Shown here: piece by piece, positions 10,178 to 18,652 of the stretch
How the letters are laid out: each line of letters opens with the position of its first letter
How positions within the stretch are numbered: the stretch's first letter is position 1
DNA from: DASXQK01 sp963724385
Lineage (GTDB): Bacteria > Pseudomonadota > Alphaproteobacteria > Dongiales > Dongiaceae
Length of the DNA stretch: 64,000 bases
Assembly (NCBI GenBank): GCA_963724385.1
Contig: CAVRUJ010000001.1
Span: 2,666,001 to 2,730,000 of the forward strand
Reading direction: 5' to 3'
The notes under the pieces: generated by a model
The model's database searches: none
What the model saw: the letters and a program-made list of their open reading frames with translations, nothing else
What the model was told of the DNA's origin: nothing
Translations under genes and position numbers: made by a program

Positions 10178-11162
10178 CGTCCAGGCCGAAGGGCAGCTGG
10201 GGCAGGCCTCGCTCTCGCCGCGGGGTCTTGCCGAAGAAGTCGCGATAGCATTTGGAGAAATGGGAGGCGGAGACGAAACCGCAGGCGAGCCCCACGTCGA
10301 TCACCGACATGTTGGTCTGCAGCAGCAGCAGGCGCGCCCGGTTGAGGCGCAGCTCGACGTAGTAGCGGGCCGGCGACCTGTTGAGGTATTTGCGGAACAG
10401 GCGCTCGAGCTGGCGCGTCGAAAGCCCGGCCGCGGCGGCGAGCTGGCCGCGCTCCAGCGGCTCCTCGAGGTTGGACTCCATCTGCCGGATGACCCGGATC
10501 AGCTTCGGGTGACGCACGCCGAGGCGTGCCGGCAGGGCCATGCGCTGATGGTCGTGCCTGTCCCGGATGCGCTCATGCATGAACTGCTCGGAGACGGCGG
10601 TGGCGAGCTCATGGCCATGCTGGAGGGCGATCATGTTGAGCATCATGTCGAGGGCCGCGGTGCCGCCCGAGCAGGTGAAACGGTTGCGGTCGACCTCGAA
10701 CAGCTCCGAGGTCACTTCGATGTCGGGAAAATCCTCGGCGAAGCCGGCGATGTTCTCCCAGTGGATGGTGCAGCGGTAGCCGTCGAGCAGCCCCGCACGG
10801 GCCAGGATATGGCTTCCCGTGCACAGCGCGCCGATATCCGCCCCTTGCCGGTCGAGCCGGCGCAGAGCGGCGAAGAGGCTGCGATCCTGGAACAGATGGC
10901 CGTCGATGCCGCTGCACAAGATCACGGTGCCGAAGCCCACGGTCTGGTCGATGTCGCCATTGGGCGTCAGCGCGATGCCGTTGCTGGCGGCCACGGGCTT
11001 GCCGTCCGTGGAGAACAGTCGCCAGGCGTAGAGCTCGCGCCCGGCCGCCCTGTTGGCGAGGCGCAGCGGCTCGACCGCCGAAGTGAATGCGATCATGGAA
11101 AAATTCGGCACCAGGATGAAGCCGATCCGTTGGGGCAGTTCCGATGAGGCGGCGCCGAACAT
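10152..11162 (-). CDS. GlxA/GbdR-family transcriptional regulator (DJ-1-like domain plus AraC helix-turn-helix)
   Basis: A 336-residue regulator. An N-terminal class I amidotransferase/DJ-1-like sensor domain starts QRIGFILVPNFSMIAFTSAVEPLR, of which the first 20 residues are diagnostic. A C-terminal AraC DNA-binding domain follows (LSTRQLERLFRKYLNRSP, ... CGFVSASHFSKCYRDFFG). This architecture is that of GbdR, CdhR and ArgR-type activators of glycine betaine, carnitine and dimethylglycine catabolism. It is divergent from soxBDAG, which GbdR-type proteins activate in pseudomonads, so control of sox is a reasonable inference. The start at 11162 was chosen from family length; the frame extends upstream without family sequence. 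Confidence 0.85.
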   Translation of the reverse strand: MFGAASSELPQRIGFILVPNFSMIAFTSAVEPLRLANRAAGRELYAWRLFSTDGKPVAASNGIALTPNGDIDQTVGFGTVILCSGIDGHLFQDRSLFAALRRLDRQGADIGALCTGSHILARAGLLDGYRCTIHWENIAGFAEDFPDIEVTSELFEVDRNRFTCSGGTAALDMMLNMIALQHGHELATAVSEQFMHERIRDRHDHQRMALPARLGVRHPKLIRVIRQMESNLEEPLERGQLAAAAGLSTRQLERLFRKYLNRSPARYYVELRLNRARLLLLQTNMSVIDVGLACGFVSASHFSKCYRDFFGKTPRRERGLPQLPFGLDDGGRHRGA

Positions 11163-11535
11163 CCCTATTGCCGTTCGAAGGTCGCCTGGTTCAGCCAGAA
11201 GCGGGCCTTGCCGACCATGCCGATGCCGGACTCGGAGGCCATGGCCGGAACCAGCGGTGTGCCCAATGTCGTGCGACCTATCATCGCATGCTTGTCCCGC
11301 GAATACCGGCGGCAGCCGGACGGGCGACCGCATCCAGCCTGAAATTAGCAGGTGCATGTCGCAAAATCGATAGTCGGCGGCGTGCCGTGCCGCGCCGGCT
11401 TCGGCCGGCCATGTTGCATGGTTTCGCCGCCGCCTTGGAAGCCGGCGTGGCGCTTGCCGGTGTAGCGCTTGCCGGTGTGGCGCTTGATTGGGGGCGAGCG
11501 CGCTGCCATTCTCGCGCGCTGCCGAGGAGTATTGG
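11163..11535. promoter_or_regulatory. Divergent regulator/soxB intergenic region
   Basis: This 373-bp gene-free stretch must hold the promoters of the GlxA/GbdR-type regulator and of soxBDAG. I see no clear sigma-70 boxes. Its distinctive content is three tandem 15-bp repeats at 11441-11485, listed separately, ending 50 bp before the soxB ATG. A GAGGAG ribosome-binding site lies just before soxB. Confidence 0.5.
11441..11485. repeat. Three tandem 15-bp repeats upstream of soxB
   Basis: Three head-to-tail copies of GCCGGYGTRGCGCTT: 11441-11455, 11456-11470 and 11471-11485. Copies differ at only one or two positions. They lie in the regulator/soxB intergenic region, about 50 bp before the soxB start. 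Iterated sites of this kind could bind the neighbouring AraC-type regulator, but replication slippage in non-functional DNA would look the same. Confidence 0.6.
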
Positions 11536-12789
11536 ATGAAGCCGCGCTATTCCATCTTCAGCCTGGCGCGCAACGCCAAGAGCTACCACGAAAACTGGAC
11601 CGAAGCCTGGCGCAGCCCGGCGCCGAAGCCCAGCTATGACGTGATCATCGTGGGCGGCGGCGGCCACGGGCTCGCCACCGCCTATTACCTCGCCAAGGAG
11701 CACGGCATCACCAATGTCGCGGTGATCGAGAAGGGCTGGCTCGGCGGCGGCAACACGGGACGCAACACCACGGTGGTGCGCTCCAACTACCTGTGGGACG
11801 AAAGCGCCCATCTCTACGAGCATTCCCTCAAGCTGTGGGAGAGCCTGTCCCAGGACCTCAATTTCAATGTCATGTTCAGCCAGCGCGGGCTCCTGAGCCT
11901 CGCCCACAATCAGCACGAGCTGCGCGAACTCCACCGGCGGGTCAATGCCATACGCCTCAACGGCATCGATTCCGAGATCATGACCGTGGAGCAGATCAAG
12001 GCCTTCTGCCCCATCCTCGATTGCCGGCCCGATGCGCGCCACCCGGTTCTGGGCGCTTCCCTCCAGCGCCGGGGCGGCGTCGCCCGGCATGATGCGGTGG
12101 CCTGGGGTTTCGCGCGGGCGGCCGACGAGCGCGGCGTGGACATCATCCAGAATTGCGAGGTCACCGGCTTGCGCATCGAGCAGGGGCGGATGGCCGGAGT
12201 GGAGACGACCAAGGGCTTCATCGCCGCGCGCAAGGTCGGCTGCGTCGTCGCCGGGCATGCCAGCGTGCTGGCCAAGATGGCGGGCCTGCGCCTGCCCATT
12301 GAGAGCCATCCGCTCCAGGCCCTGGTCAGCGAGCCGATCAAGCCGGTTCTCCACACGGTGGTGATGTCGAGCGCGGTCCATGTCTATGTCAGCCAATCGG
12401 ACAAGGGCGAGCTGGTGATGGGCGCAGGCATCGACAGCTACAATTCCTATTCCCAGCGGGGCAGCCCGCCGGTCGTCGAGAACCTGCTGAACGCCCTCAT
12501 CGAGTTGTTCCCGATTTTCAGCCGCCTGCGCGTGCTCCGCACCTGGGGCGGCATCGTCGACGTCTGCCCGGATGCGAGCCCGATCGTCAGCCGGACGCCG
12601 GTGGAAGGTCTCTACTTCAATTGCGGGTGGGGGACGGGCGGCTTCAAGGCGACCCCGGGGTCCGGCTGGGTCTTCGCCCACACCATCGCGCAGGACCGGC
12701 CGCACAAGCTCAACGAACCCTTCGCACTCGAGCGCTTCGTTTCCGGCTATCTGATCGACGAGCACGGCGCCGCCGGCGTCGCCCATTAG
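11536..12789 (+). CDS. soxB: Sarcosine oxidase, beta subunit
   Basis: SoxB is the flavin-bearing catalytic subunit of heterotetrameric sarcosine oxidase, which oxidises sarcosine to glycine and passes the methyl carbon to tetrahydrofolate. The 417-residue protein starts MKPRYSIFSLARNAKSYHEN, the usual SoxB N-terminus, followed by the dinucleotide fold DVIIVGGGGHGLATAYYLAK and the conserved GGVARHDAVAWGFARAADE segment; it ends with GLYFNCGWGTGGFKATPGSG. The ATG at 11536 has GAGGAG seven bases upstream. It is the first gene of soxBDAG; soxD follows 47 bp later. Confidence 0.96.
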   Translation: MKPRYSIFSLARNAKSYHENWTEAWRSPAPKPSYDVIIVGGGGHGLATAYYLAKEHGITNVAVIEKGWLGGGNTGRNTTVVRSNYLWDESAHLYEHSLKLWESLSQDLNFNVMFSQRGLLSLAHNQHELRELHRRVNAIRLNGIDSEIMTVEQIKAFCPILDCRPDARHPVLGASLQRRGGVARHDAVAWGFARAADERGVDIIQNCEVTGLRIEQGRMAGVETTKGFIAARKVGCVVAGHASVLAKMAGLRLPIESHPLQALVSEPIKPVLHTVVMSSAVHVYVSQSDKGELVMGAGIDSYNSYSQRGSPPVVENLLNALIELFPIFSRLRVLRTWGGIVDVCPDASPIVSRTPVEGLYFNCGWGTGGFKATPGSGWVFAHTIAQDRPHKLNEPFALERFVSGYLIDEHGAAGVAH

Positions 12790-12814
12790 AGGACGGGATC
12801 CGATGGTCCCGATT

Positions 12815-12848
12815 GCCCCATGCTTCTGATCGCCCCATGCTTCTGATC
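12815..12848 (+). repeat. Exact 17-bp tandem duplication across the soxD start
   Basis: The 17-mer GCCCCATGCTTCTGATC occurs at 12815-12831 and again at 12832-12848. Both copies contain the soxD ATG and its first codons. The first ATG (12820) opens an 8-codon frame, out of phase with soxD, that ends in TGA at 12844-12846, just inside soxD; the second ATG (12837) starts the real gene. The duplication therefore leaves a small upstream frame overlapping soxD. Confidence 0.9.
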
Positions 12849-13106
12849 GAGTGCCCCTTCTGCGGACCCCGCGCCGAGATCGAATTCACTTGCGGCGGCG
12901 AGGGCCATATCGCCCGGCCCCAGAACCAGGAAGGCTTGAGCGACGCCGCCTGGGCCGACTATCTGTTCATGCGCAAGAACCCCAAAGGCACGCAATATGA
13001 GCGCTGGAACCACGCGCGGGGCTGCCGGCGCTGGTTCAACGTTGCCCGCGACACGGTCACCCACCGTATCCTGAAGGTCTACAAGATGGGCGAGCCCCAG
13101 CCGTGA
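12837..13106 (+). CDS. soxD: Sarcosine oxidase, delta subunit
   Basis: SoxD is the small zinc-binding subunit of heterotetrameric sarcosine oxidase. The 89-residue protein has the zinc ligands exactly where the family has them: Cys6 and Cys9 (ECPFCG) and His59 and Cys63 (NHARGC). The core GDYLF-type segment is present as WADYLFMRKNPKG. The start is the second ATG of a 17-bp tandem duplication (12815-12848). No good ribosome-binding site lies directly upstream, so reinitiation after the small overlapping frame, or coupling to soxB, is possible. Its stop overlaps the GTG start of soxA. Confidence 0.95.
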   Translation: MLLIECPFCGPRAEIEFTCGGEGHIARPQNQEGLSDAAWADYLFMRKNPKGTQYERWNHARGCRRWFNVARDTVTHRILKVYKMGEPQP

Positions 13107-16105
13107 GCAAGCAATCCTTCCGCCTGCTCGAGGGCGGCCGCATCGACCGCGCCAAGACCATCGGCTTCACCTTCGACGGCAAGCGCTACGAGGGCCATCC
13201 CGGCGACACCCTCGCCTCCGCCCTGCTCGCCAACGGCGTGCATCTGGTGGGGCGGAGCTTCAAGTATCACCGGCCCCGCGGCATCGTCAGCGCCGGCTCG
13301 GAGGAACCCAACGCGCTGGTCCAGCTCGGCCAGGGCGCGCGCAGCGAGCCCAATATTCGGGCGACCCAGGCGGAGCTTTACGAAGGCCTGGTGGCCGAGA
13401 GCCAGAACCGGTGGCCTTCCCTCAGCTTCGATATCGGCGGCATCAACAACCTCCTGTCGCGCTATTTCCCGGCCGGTTTCTACTACAAGACCTTCATGTG
13501 GCCGCCGAGCTTCTGGATGAAGTACGAGTTCTTCATCCGGCGCGCGGCGGGCCTCGGCAAGGCGCCGACCGGGCCCGATCCCGATCGCTATTCCAAGACC
13601 TTTGGCCATTGCGACGTGCTGGTGGTGGGCGCGGGCCCTGCGGGCATCGCCGCCGCGCTCGCCGCGGCCCGGCGCGGGGCGCGGGTGGTGCTGGCCGACG
13701 AGCAGGCCGAGTTGGGCGGAAGCCTGCTCGCCAGCGCCGATCGCATCGACGGGCGGCCTGCGGCCCAGTGGCTGGCCGAGGCATTGGCCGAGCTTGGCGG
13801 CATGCCGGACGTCCGGCTCCTCCCGCGCACGACCGCGTTCGGCTACTACGACCACAACTATTTGACCCTGGTGGAGCGGGTGACCGATCACCTGGCCTCA
13901 CCGCCGGCGCAGCTTCCTCGCCAAAGGCTCTGGCGGCTGCGCGCCAAGCAGGTGGTGCTGGCGACCGGCGCCATCGAGCGGCCGCTCGTCTTCGCGGACA
14001 ACGACCGGCCGGGCATCATGATGGCCTCCGCCGTCACGACCTATCTGCGGCGCTATGCCGTGCTGCCCGGCAACCGCGCGGTGCTGTTCACCAACAACGA
14101 CGGCGGCTACGAGGCCGCCCTCGACCTCGCCCAGGCCGGCGGGACGGTCGCGGCCATCGTCGATCTCAGGGCCGAGCCCGGCGCGCTGCCCCTGGAAGCG
14201 GCGAAGCGTCGCGGCATCGAGGTGCTCGCCGGCCACGCCGTCACCGGCACCACGGGCAAGTTCCGCGTCGAAGGCGTCTCGGTCATGCCGTTCTCGGGTG
14301 ACAGCGTCACCGGCACGGCGCGGACGCTTTCCTGCGATCTGCTGCTCCATTCCGGCGGTTGGACGCCCAGCGTCCACCTGTTCAGCCAGTCGCGCGGCAA
14401 GCTGCGCTGGGAAGAGTCCATCGGCGCCTTCCTGCCTGACGCATCCCACGAGGCCGAGCGCTCGGCCGGTGCCTGCCGCGGCAGCTTCGGTCTTGCCGAT
14501 TGCCTGGCCGAGGGCCATGCCGCCGGCGCCGCAGCAGCAAGCGATGCGGGAGCGGCCGGCGATGCGGGCCAGGTCCCCGCCGCCATCGCAGGGTCAATCG
14601 AGCCAGGCCGGCTGGCGCCGATTGTGCCCTCGACATTGCCCGTGGGCCATGACGGCAAGTATTTCGTCGACTTCCAGAACGACGTGACCGCGGCCGACGT
14701 GAGGCTTGCCAATCGGGAGGGCTACCGGTCGGTCGAGCATCTGAAGCGCTACACGACCATGGGCATGGGCACGGATCAGGGCAAGACCAGCAACGTCAAC
14801 GCGCTCGGCATCCTGGCCGAGGCGCAAGGGCGCCCGCTGCCCGACGTCGGCCACACGACGTTCCGTCCGCCCTATACCCCCGTCACCATCGGCGTCTTCG
14901 CCGGGGACGACCATGGCGATCTCCTCGAGCCCATCCGCCGCACGCCGATCCATAGCTGGCATGAGAGAGTGGGCGCGCCCTTCGAGAACGTCGGCCAATG
15001 GCGGCGCGCCTGGTACTACGCGAAGCGGGGTGAAGGCCTGCATGAGGCGGTCGCGCGCGAAAGCAAGGCGGTCAGGACCTCGGTCGGCATCGTCGACGCT
15101 TCCACCCTGGGCAAGATTGATCTCCAGGGCCCCGACGTCGCCAAGCTCCTCAACCTCGTCTACACCAATGCCTGGTCGAAGCTCGAAGTCGGCCGCTGCC
15201 GCTATGGCCTGATGTGCCATGAGGACGGCATGGTGTTCGACGACGGCGTGACGACCCGGCTGGGCGAAAACCACTACCTGATGAGCACGACGACGGGCAA
15301 TGCCGCGACCGTGCTCGGCTGGCTCGAAAGCTGGCTGCAATGCGAATTCCCGGACATGAAGGTCTATTGCAGCTCGGTCACCGAGCAATGGTCGACGGTG
15401 GCGATCAACGGGCCGATGGCGCGCAAGCTCCTCGGCGAGCTCACCAGCGACATCCCGCTCGACAATGCCTCGTTCCCCTTCATGTCCATGCGCAAAGGCC
15501 ATGTTGCCGGCATCCCGGCCCGGGTCTTCCGCATCAGCTTCACCGGCGATCTCAGCTTCGAGGTGAACGTGCCCTCGAGTTACGGCCACGCCCTCTGGCT
15601 CGCCCTCTTGGCCGCCGGGGAGAAATACCAGGTGACGCCCTACGGCACCGAGACCATGCATGTGCTGCGCGCCGAGAAGGGCTTCATCATTGTCGGCCAG
15701 GAGACGGACGGCACCTTCACGCCCTACGACCTGGGCATGGCCTGGGCGGTCAGCAAGCAGAAGCCCGATTTCTTCGGCAAGCGCTCCTACGCCAGGCCCG
15801 ACACGGCGCGGCCCGACCGCAAGCATCTGGTCGGCCTCCTGACCGAGAACCCCAGCGACGTCCTGCCCGAGGGCGGCCAGGTCGTGGCCGAGCTGAAGGA
15901 CAAGCCGCCCATGATCATGATCGGCCACGTCACCTCGAGCTACATGAGCCCCAATGTCGGGCGCTCCATCGCCATGGCGGTGATCAAGAACGGGCGCAAC
16001 CGCATGGGCGACACGGTGCATGTCCCGCTCGTCGACCGGGTGATCCGGGCCAAGGTGACCGAACCAAAGTTCTACGACCTCGAAGGAAAGCGGATCGATG
16101 GTTGA
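13103..16105 (+). CDS. soxA: Sarcosine oxidase, alpha subunit
   Basis: SoxA is the 1000-residue large subunit. An N-terminal 2Fe-2S-like fold (FTFDGKRYEGHPGDTLASAL, about residues 12-95) is followed by an NAD-binding Rossmann domain (DVLVVGAGPAGIAAALAAAR, about 171-190) and a C-terminal GcvT/aminomethyltransferase half from about residue 610 (TPIHSWHERVGAPFENVGQW) that binds folate. The length is typical. It begins at a GTG that overlaps the soxD stop, and its end overlaps soxG by 8 bp. An Ala/Gly-rich stretch near residues 470-490 links the halves. Confidence 0.97.
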   Translation: MSKQSFRLLEGGRIDRAKTIGFTFDGKRYEGHPGDTLASALLANGVHLVGRSFKYHRPRGIVSAGSEEPNALVQLGQGARSEPNIRATQAELYEGLVAESQNRWPSLSFDIGGINNLLSRYFPAGFYYKTFMWPPSFWMKYEFFIRRAAGLGKAPTGPDPDRYSKTFGHCDVLVVGAGPAGIAAALAAARRGARVVLADEQAELGGSLLASADRIDGRPAAQWLAEALAELGGMPDVRLLPRTTAFGYYDHNYLTLVERVTDHLASPPAQLPRQRLWRLRAKQVVLATGAIERPLVFADNDRPGIMMASAVTTYLRRYAVLPGNRAVLFTNNDGGYEAALDLAQAGGTVAAIVDLRAEPGALPLEAAKRRGIEVLAGHAVTGTTGKFRVEGVSVMPFSGDSVTGTARTLSCDLLLHSGGWTPSVHLFSQSRGKLRWEESIGAFLPDASHEAERSAGACRGSFGLADCLAEGHAAGAAAASDAGAAGDAGQVPAAIAGSIEPGRLAPIVPSTLPVGHDGKYFVDFQNDVTAADVRLANREGYRSVEHLKRYTTMGMGTDQGKTSNVNALGILAEAQGRPLPDVGHTTFRPPYTPVTIGVFAGDDHGDLLEPIRRTPIHSWHERVGAPFENVGQWRRAWYYAKRGEGLHEAVARESKAVRTSVGIVDASTLGKIDLQGPDVAKLLNLVYTNAWSKLEVGRCRYGLMCHEDGMVFDDGVTTRLGENHYLMSTTTGNAATVLGWLESWLQCEFPDMKVYCSSVTEQWSTVAINGPMARKLLGELTSDIPLDNASFPFMSMRKGHVAGIPARVFRISFTGDLSFEVNVPSSYGHALWLALLAAGEKYQVTPYGTETMHVLRAEKGFIIVGQETDGTFTPYDLGMAWAVSKQKPDFFGKRSYARPDTARPDRKHLVGLLTENPSDVLPEGGQVVAELKDKPPMIMIGHVTSSYMSPNVGRSIAMAVIKNGRNRMGDTVHVPLVDRVIRAKVTEPKFYDLEGKRIDG

Positions 16106-16715
16106 GCCATACCTCCGGCGCAGCCCGCTCGCCCACAAGAGCTTGACCGCGAGGGCGGCCGAGAGCCATCCAGATGCCGGGATCGAGATGGGCGAAAGCG
16201 CCCATCGCTGCCAGATCAACTTGCGCGGCAATGTCGGCGACCCCGCCTTCGTCGCGGCCGTTTCCGGGGTTCTGGGATTGGAGCTGCCCGAGATCCCGAA
16301 CCGCGCGGCCGGCGCCGGCGGCCTCACCGTGTTCTGGCTCGCGCCCGACGAATGGCTCGTGGTGGCAGCACCCGGCCGGGAAACCGAATTGGCAGCTGCC
16401 TTGCAAAAATCTATGGCCGGCCAGCATGCCGCCGCGGTCGATGTCTCGGAAGCCCGCACCGTGATCACCGTGGCGGGCCGCAACGCGCGCGAACTGCTCC
16501 AGAAAGGCACGCCGCTCGATCTCCATCCTCGCGAATTCCAGCCCGGGTACTGCGCCCAGACGGGGCTCAGCAAGGCGAACGTGATCCTGCATCAGACGGA
16601 TGCCAGCCCTCGCTACGACATTTATCTCCTCAACAGCTTTGCCGATTACCTGTGGAACTGGCTCGAACGCGCGGCGCAGGAATACGGCCTCGTGGTGATC
16701 GACCCGGGCACGTAG
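16098..16715 (+). CDS. soxG: Sarcosine oxidase, gamma subunit
   Basis: SoxG is the 205-residue gamma subunit of sarcosine oxidase, related to the GcvT fold. It begins MVEPYLRRSPLAHKSLTARA and contains GLTVFWLAPDEWLVVAAPG and QTGLSKANVILHQTDASPRY, which match the family. Its ATG overlaps the end of soxA, so the four subunits are tightly coupled. It ends the sox operon; 57 bp separate it from an unrelated cytochrome gene on the same strand. No glyA, purU or folD gene follows, unlike some sox operons. Confidence 0.93.
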   Translation: MVEPYLRRSPLAHKSLTARAAESHPDAGIEMGESAHRCQINLRGNVGDPAFVAAVSGVLGLELPEIPNRAAGAGGLTVFWLAPDEWLVVAAPGRETELAAALQKSMAGQHAAAVDVSEARTVITVAGRNARELLQKGTPLDLHPREFQPGYCAQTGLSKANVILHQTDASPRYDIYLLNSFADYLWNWLERAAQEYGLVVIDPGT

Positions 16716-16772
16716 ACGCAAGAGCGGCCTGGCCGCGACGATTGCGCGATCCGCTGCGACGCAAGGAGCAAC

Positions 16773-17189
16773 ATGTCGACGCGCAGCTTCTTGGTTCTGC
16801 TTTGCCTCCTGCTCAGTGCAGCGGCGGCGCGGGCGAACCCGGCCCGCGATGCGATCCTGGCCGCTTTGGCGGCTGAGGCCAAGCAGGCAGATCCCGCCTT
16901 TGCCGGCTTCTCCGCGGATCGCGGCGGCGCCTTTTGGCGCGCCGACCATACTGGCGGCAAGTTCGAAACGCCTTCCTGCACGACTTGCCATACCAAGGAT
17001 CCGACGGCATGGGGCAAGACGCGCGCCTTGAAGCCGATCGCTCCCATGGCCGTTTCTCTGACGCCAGACCGCTTTACCGATCCGGAGAAGGTCGATCTTT
17101 GGTTCACCCGCAACTGCAAGAGCGTTCTCGGGCGGCTTTGCACCGCCGTCGAGAAGGGCGATGTAATTACATACCTTTCTGGGAAGTGA
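16773..17189 (+). CDS. DUF1924 / SHP-type monoheme cytochrome c
   Basis: A 138-residue exported cytochrome. A signal peptide (about residues 1-21, ending AAAARA) precedes a domain with one heme-binding motif, CTTCH, followed by KDPTAWGKTRALKPIAPMA and an RNC...LGRLCTAVEKGDVITYL end. This is the DUF1924 family, whose known member is the sphaeroides heme protein SHP. SHP genes normally sit with a diheme cytochrome (DHC) and a cytochrome b. Here the following DHC-like gene is truncated and no cytochrome b is found, so this protein may have lost its electron partners. It stands alone after soxG. Confidence 0.85.
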   Translation: MSTRSFLVLLCLLLSAAAARANPARDAILAALAAEAKQADPAFAGFSADRGGAFWRADHTGGKFETPSCTTCHTKDPTAWGKTRALKPIAPMAVSLTPDRFTDPEKVDLWFTRNCKSVLGRLCTAVEKGDVITYLSGK

Positions 17190-17197
17190 GGTGTGCG

Positions 17198-17494
17198 GTG
17201 AGGCCGTTCGCCATGGTCGTTTGCGCGATCTTGCTTGCCGCCGAAACCGCTTGGGCCGACGGAGGCATCGCCGTGCCCGGCACGGCCCAAGCCGAGACAG
17301 AAAAGGAATGCGGCGCCTGCCACCGGCCGTTGCTGCCCATAACCCACAAGATGATCGAGTGGCGACAGATCATGGCCAACCTGTCCGATCACATGGGCGA
17401 GGACGCCTCTCTGCCCGAGAATGTCCGCGCCGATATAGAGGCTTATCTCGTCGCCAACGCCAGCGACGCAGTAAGCATTCGACGCTCGGAATAA
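17198..17494 (+). pseudogene. Truncated diheme cytochrome c (DHC), C-terminal heme lost
   Basis: Starting at a GTG nine bases after the SHP stop, this 98-residue frame has a signal peptide (ending about ETAWA), one heme motif CGACH at the front of the mature protein, and the DHC segment NLSDHMGEDASLPENVRADI followed by EAYLVANASDA. Family members continue for about 40 residues to a second CxxCH, which is absent here: the frame stops right after IRRSE. The next 17 bases lead straight into the middle of a GlsB/YeaQ gene (17512). A deletion that removed the DHC end is the simplest reading; a functional monoheme product is not excluded. Confidence 0.7.
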
Positions 17495-17511
17495 CTGCTT
17501 AGCCGCATTAG

Positions 17512-17691
17512 GGCCTGATCCTCGATATCGTGCTTGGGATCGTCGGCGCCATCGTCGGCGGCTTTGTGTTCGCCCAATTCGGCGCCGGCGGCGTGACCGG
17601 CCTCAATTTGCACAGCATGGTGGTCGCGGTCGTCGGCGCGGTGATCGTGCTCGTGGTCTATCACTGGGTGTTCGGCCGGCGGGCGCGCTGA
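17512..17691 (+). pseudogene. 5'-truncated GlsB/YeaQ/YmgE family membrane protein fragment
   Basis: In this frame the sequence encodes GLILDIVLGIVGAIVGGFVF, then GAGGVTGLNLHSMVVAVVGA and a hydrophobic end with FGRRAR before TGA. This is the last 59 residues of the GlsB/YeaQ/YmgE (transglycosylase-associated) stress protein family, normally about 82 residues. The first helix and the start codon are missing, and a TAG lies immediately before the fragment (17509-17511). It directly follows the truncated DHC gene, which points to one deletion whose ends fall between 17495 and 17511. Confidence 0.8.
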
Positions 17692-17718
17692 CCGGAGCGG
17701 CGGCGGCCGCGACACCTC

Positions 17719-18321
17719 TCAGGCTTCGGCTTCCAGCCTCTCGGATTTCGCTGCCTCCCAGACCTCCCGCGCGGCCGTGGCATTCATCGCCGCGATGGCG
17801 AGTCCCACGACCAGGTCCGGCCAGGCCGACAGCGTGAGGGCCGTCACGAACCCTGCGATGATGATCGCGACATTGGCCAGCGCATCGTTGCGCGCGGAAA
17901 GGAACGCGGCTTTGCTCAGGCTCCCCTTGTGATGCCGGTGCCGCGCCAGCACGAAGGCGCAGGTCAGGTTGACGCCGAGCGCGCCTGTGCCGGCTAGGGT
18001 CAAGGGTACCGCCGCCGGCGGCAGCGGCGCCGCGAACTTCTCCCAGGCCATCCACAGGGTCGCCAGGCTCGGCACCAGCAGCAACCCGGCCAGCGCCATA
18101 CCGAGCCGCCCGCGGGCAGGCAGCGACCATCGAAGCGCGAACAGGATCAGCGTGTTGACCGATGCATCCTCGAGGAAGTCGATGCTGTCGGCGAACAGCG
18201 AAACCGAACCGATGGCAAGCGCCACAGCGAACTCGACCCCGAAATAGGCGAGGTTCGCAACTGCTACGAACTTGACCGCGCCGCGCAGTCCCCGGTCCGG
18301 GTGGTGGGCCTCTTCCGTCAC
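17719..18321 (-). CDS. Short cation-diffusion-facilitator family transporter
   Basis: A 200-residue membrane protein with about six helices. It carries FADSIDFLEDASVNTLILFA (second-helix metal site region) and SARNDALANVAIIIAGFVTA (fifth-helix region), the marks of the CDF (cation efflux) family. The C-terminal cytoplasmic metal-binding domain of standard CDF proteins is absent, as in a known group of compact members. A zinc-type His is replaced by Arg or Asn in the fifth-helix motif, so the ion cannot be assigned. The GTG start overlaps the stop of the DUF3303 gene, so the two are probably co-translated. A His-rich loop (ARHRHHKG) lies at about residue 130. Confidence 0.82.
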   Translation of the reverse strand: MTEEAHHPDRGLRGAVKFVAVANLAYFGVEFAVALAIGSVSLFADSIDFLEDASVNTLILFALRWSLPARGRLGMALAGLLLVPSLATLWMAWEKFAAPLPPAAVPLTLAGTGALGVNLTCAFVLARHRHHKGSLSKAAFLSARNDALANVAIIIAGFVTALTLSAWPDLVVGLAIAAMNATAAREVWEAAKSERLEAEA

Positions 18322-18608
18322 GTCCTGTCACGGTCCAGGAATGGCGCCACCACCTCTTGCGTATCCTTGCTCGGCAGCACCGGCACGATCTCCAGGCTGA
18401 CCCCGCTGCCCCGCCAGTTCAGCGCCCATTGCTGGATCAGCCTGAGGTCGTCGCATTCCATGAGCTGGAAGCAGCGGTCAAAATTCGCCTCGATCCAGCT
18501 GCCGACATATTTGAGCCCGTCCGGCGCCATGCGCCCGCTGTCGCGGAAGCGCTTGTAGACGGGCACGGCGTCCTGGTCCTTGAATCGCTCGATGATCATG
18601 AAGAGCAT
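18318..18608 (-). CDS. DUF3303 family protein
   Basis: A 96-residue soluble protein starting MLFMIIERFKDQDAVPVYKR and containing KYVGSWIEANFDRCFQLMEC. This matches the DUF3303 family of small alpha/beta proteins; the function is unknown. The start ATG fits the family. The gene is followed with a 4-bp overlap by the compact CDF transporter, suggesting one transcript. It lies 44 bp downstream of the MetY fusion gene on the same strand, so read-through is possible. Confidence 0.8.
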   Translation of the reverse strand: MLFMIIERFKDQDAVPVYKRFRDSGRMAPDGLKYVGSWIEANFDRCFQLMECDDLRLIQQWALNWRGSGVSLEIVPVLPSKDTQEVVAPFLDRDRT

Positions 18609-18652
18609 ATCGTCCCCCCCAATCGCTATTGAATGGATTGCCTGCCGCCTTT

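Noticed and set aside
11144..11539. Plus-strand frame covering the 15-bp repeats (GVALAGVALAGVAL)
   Set aside because: The repeat makes any frame look regular; it lacks a ribosome site and runs into soxB in another frame.
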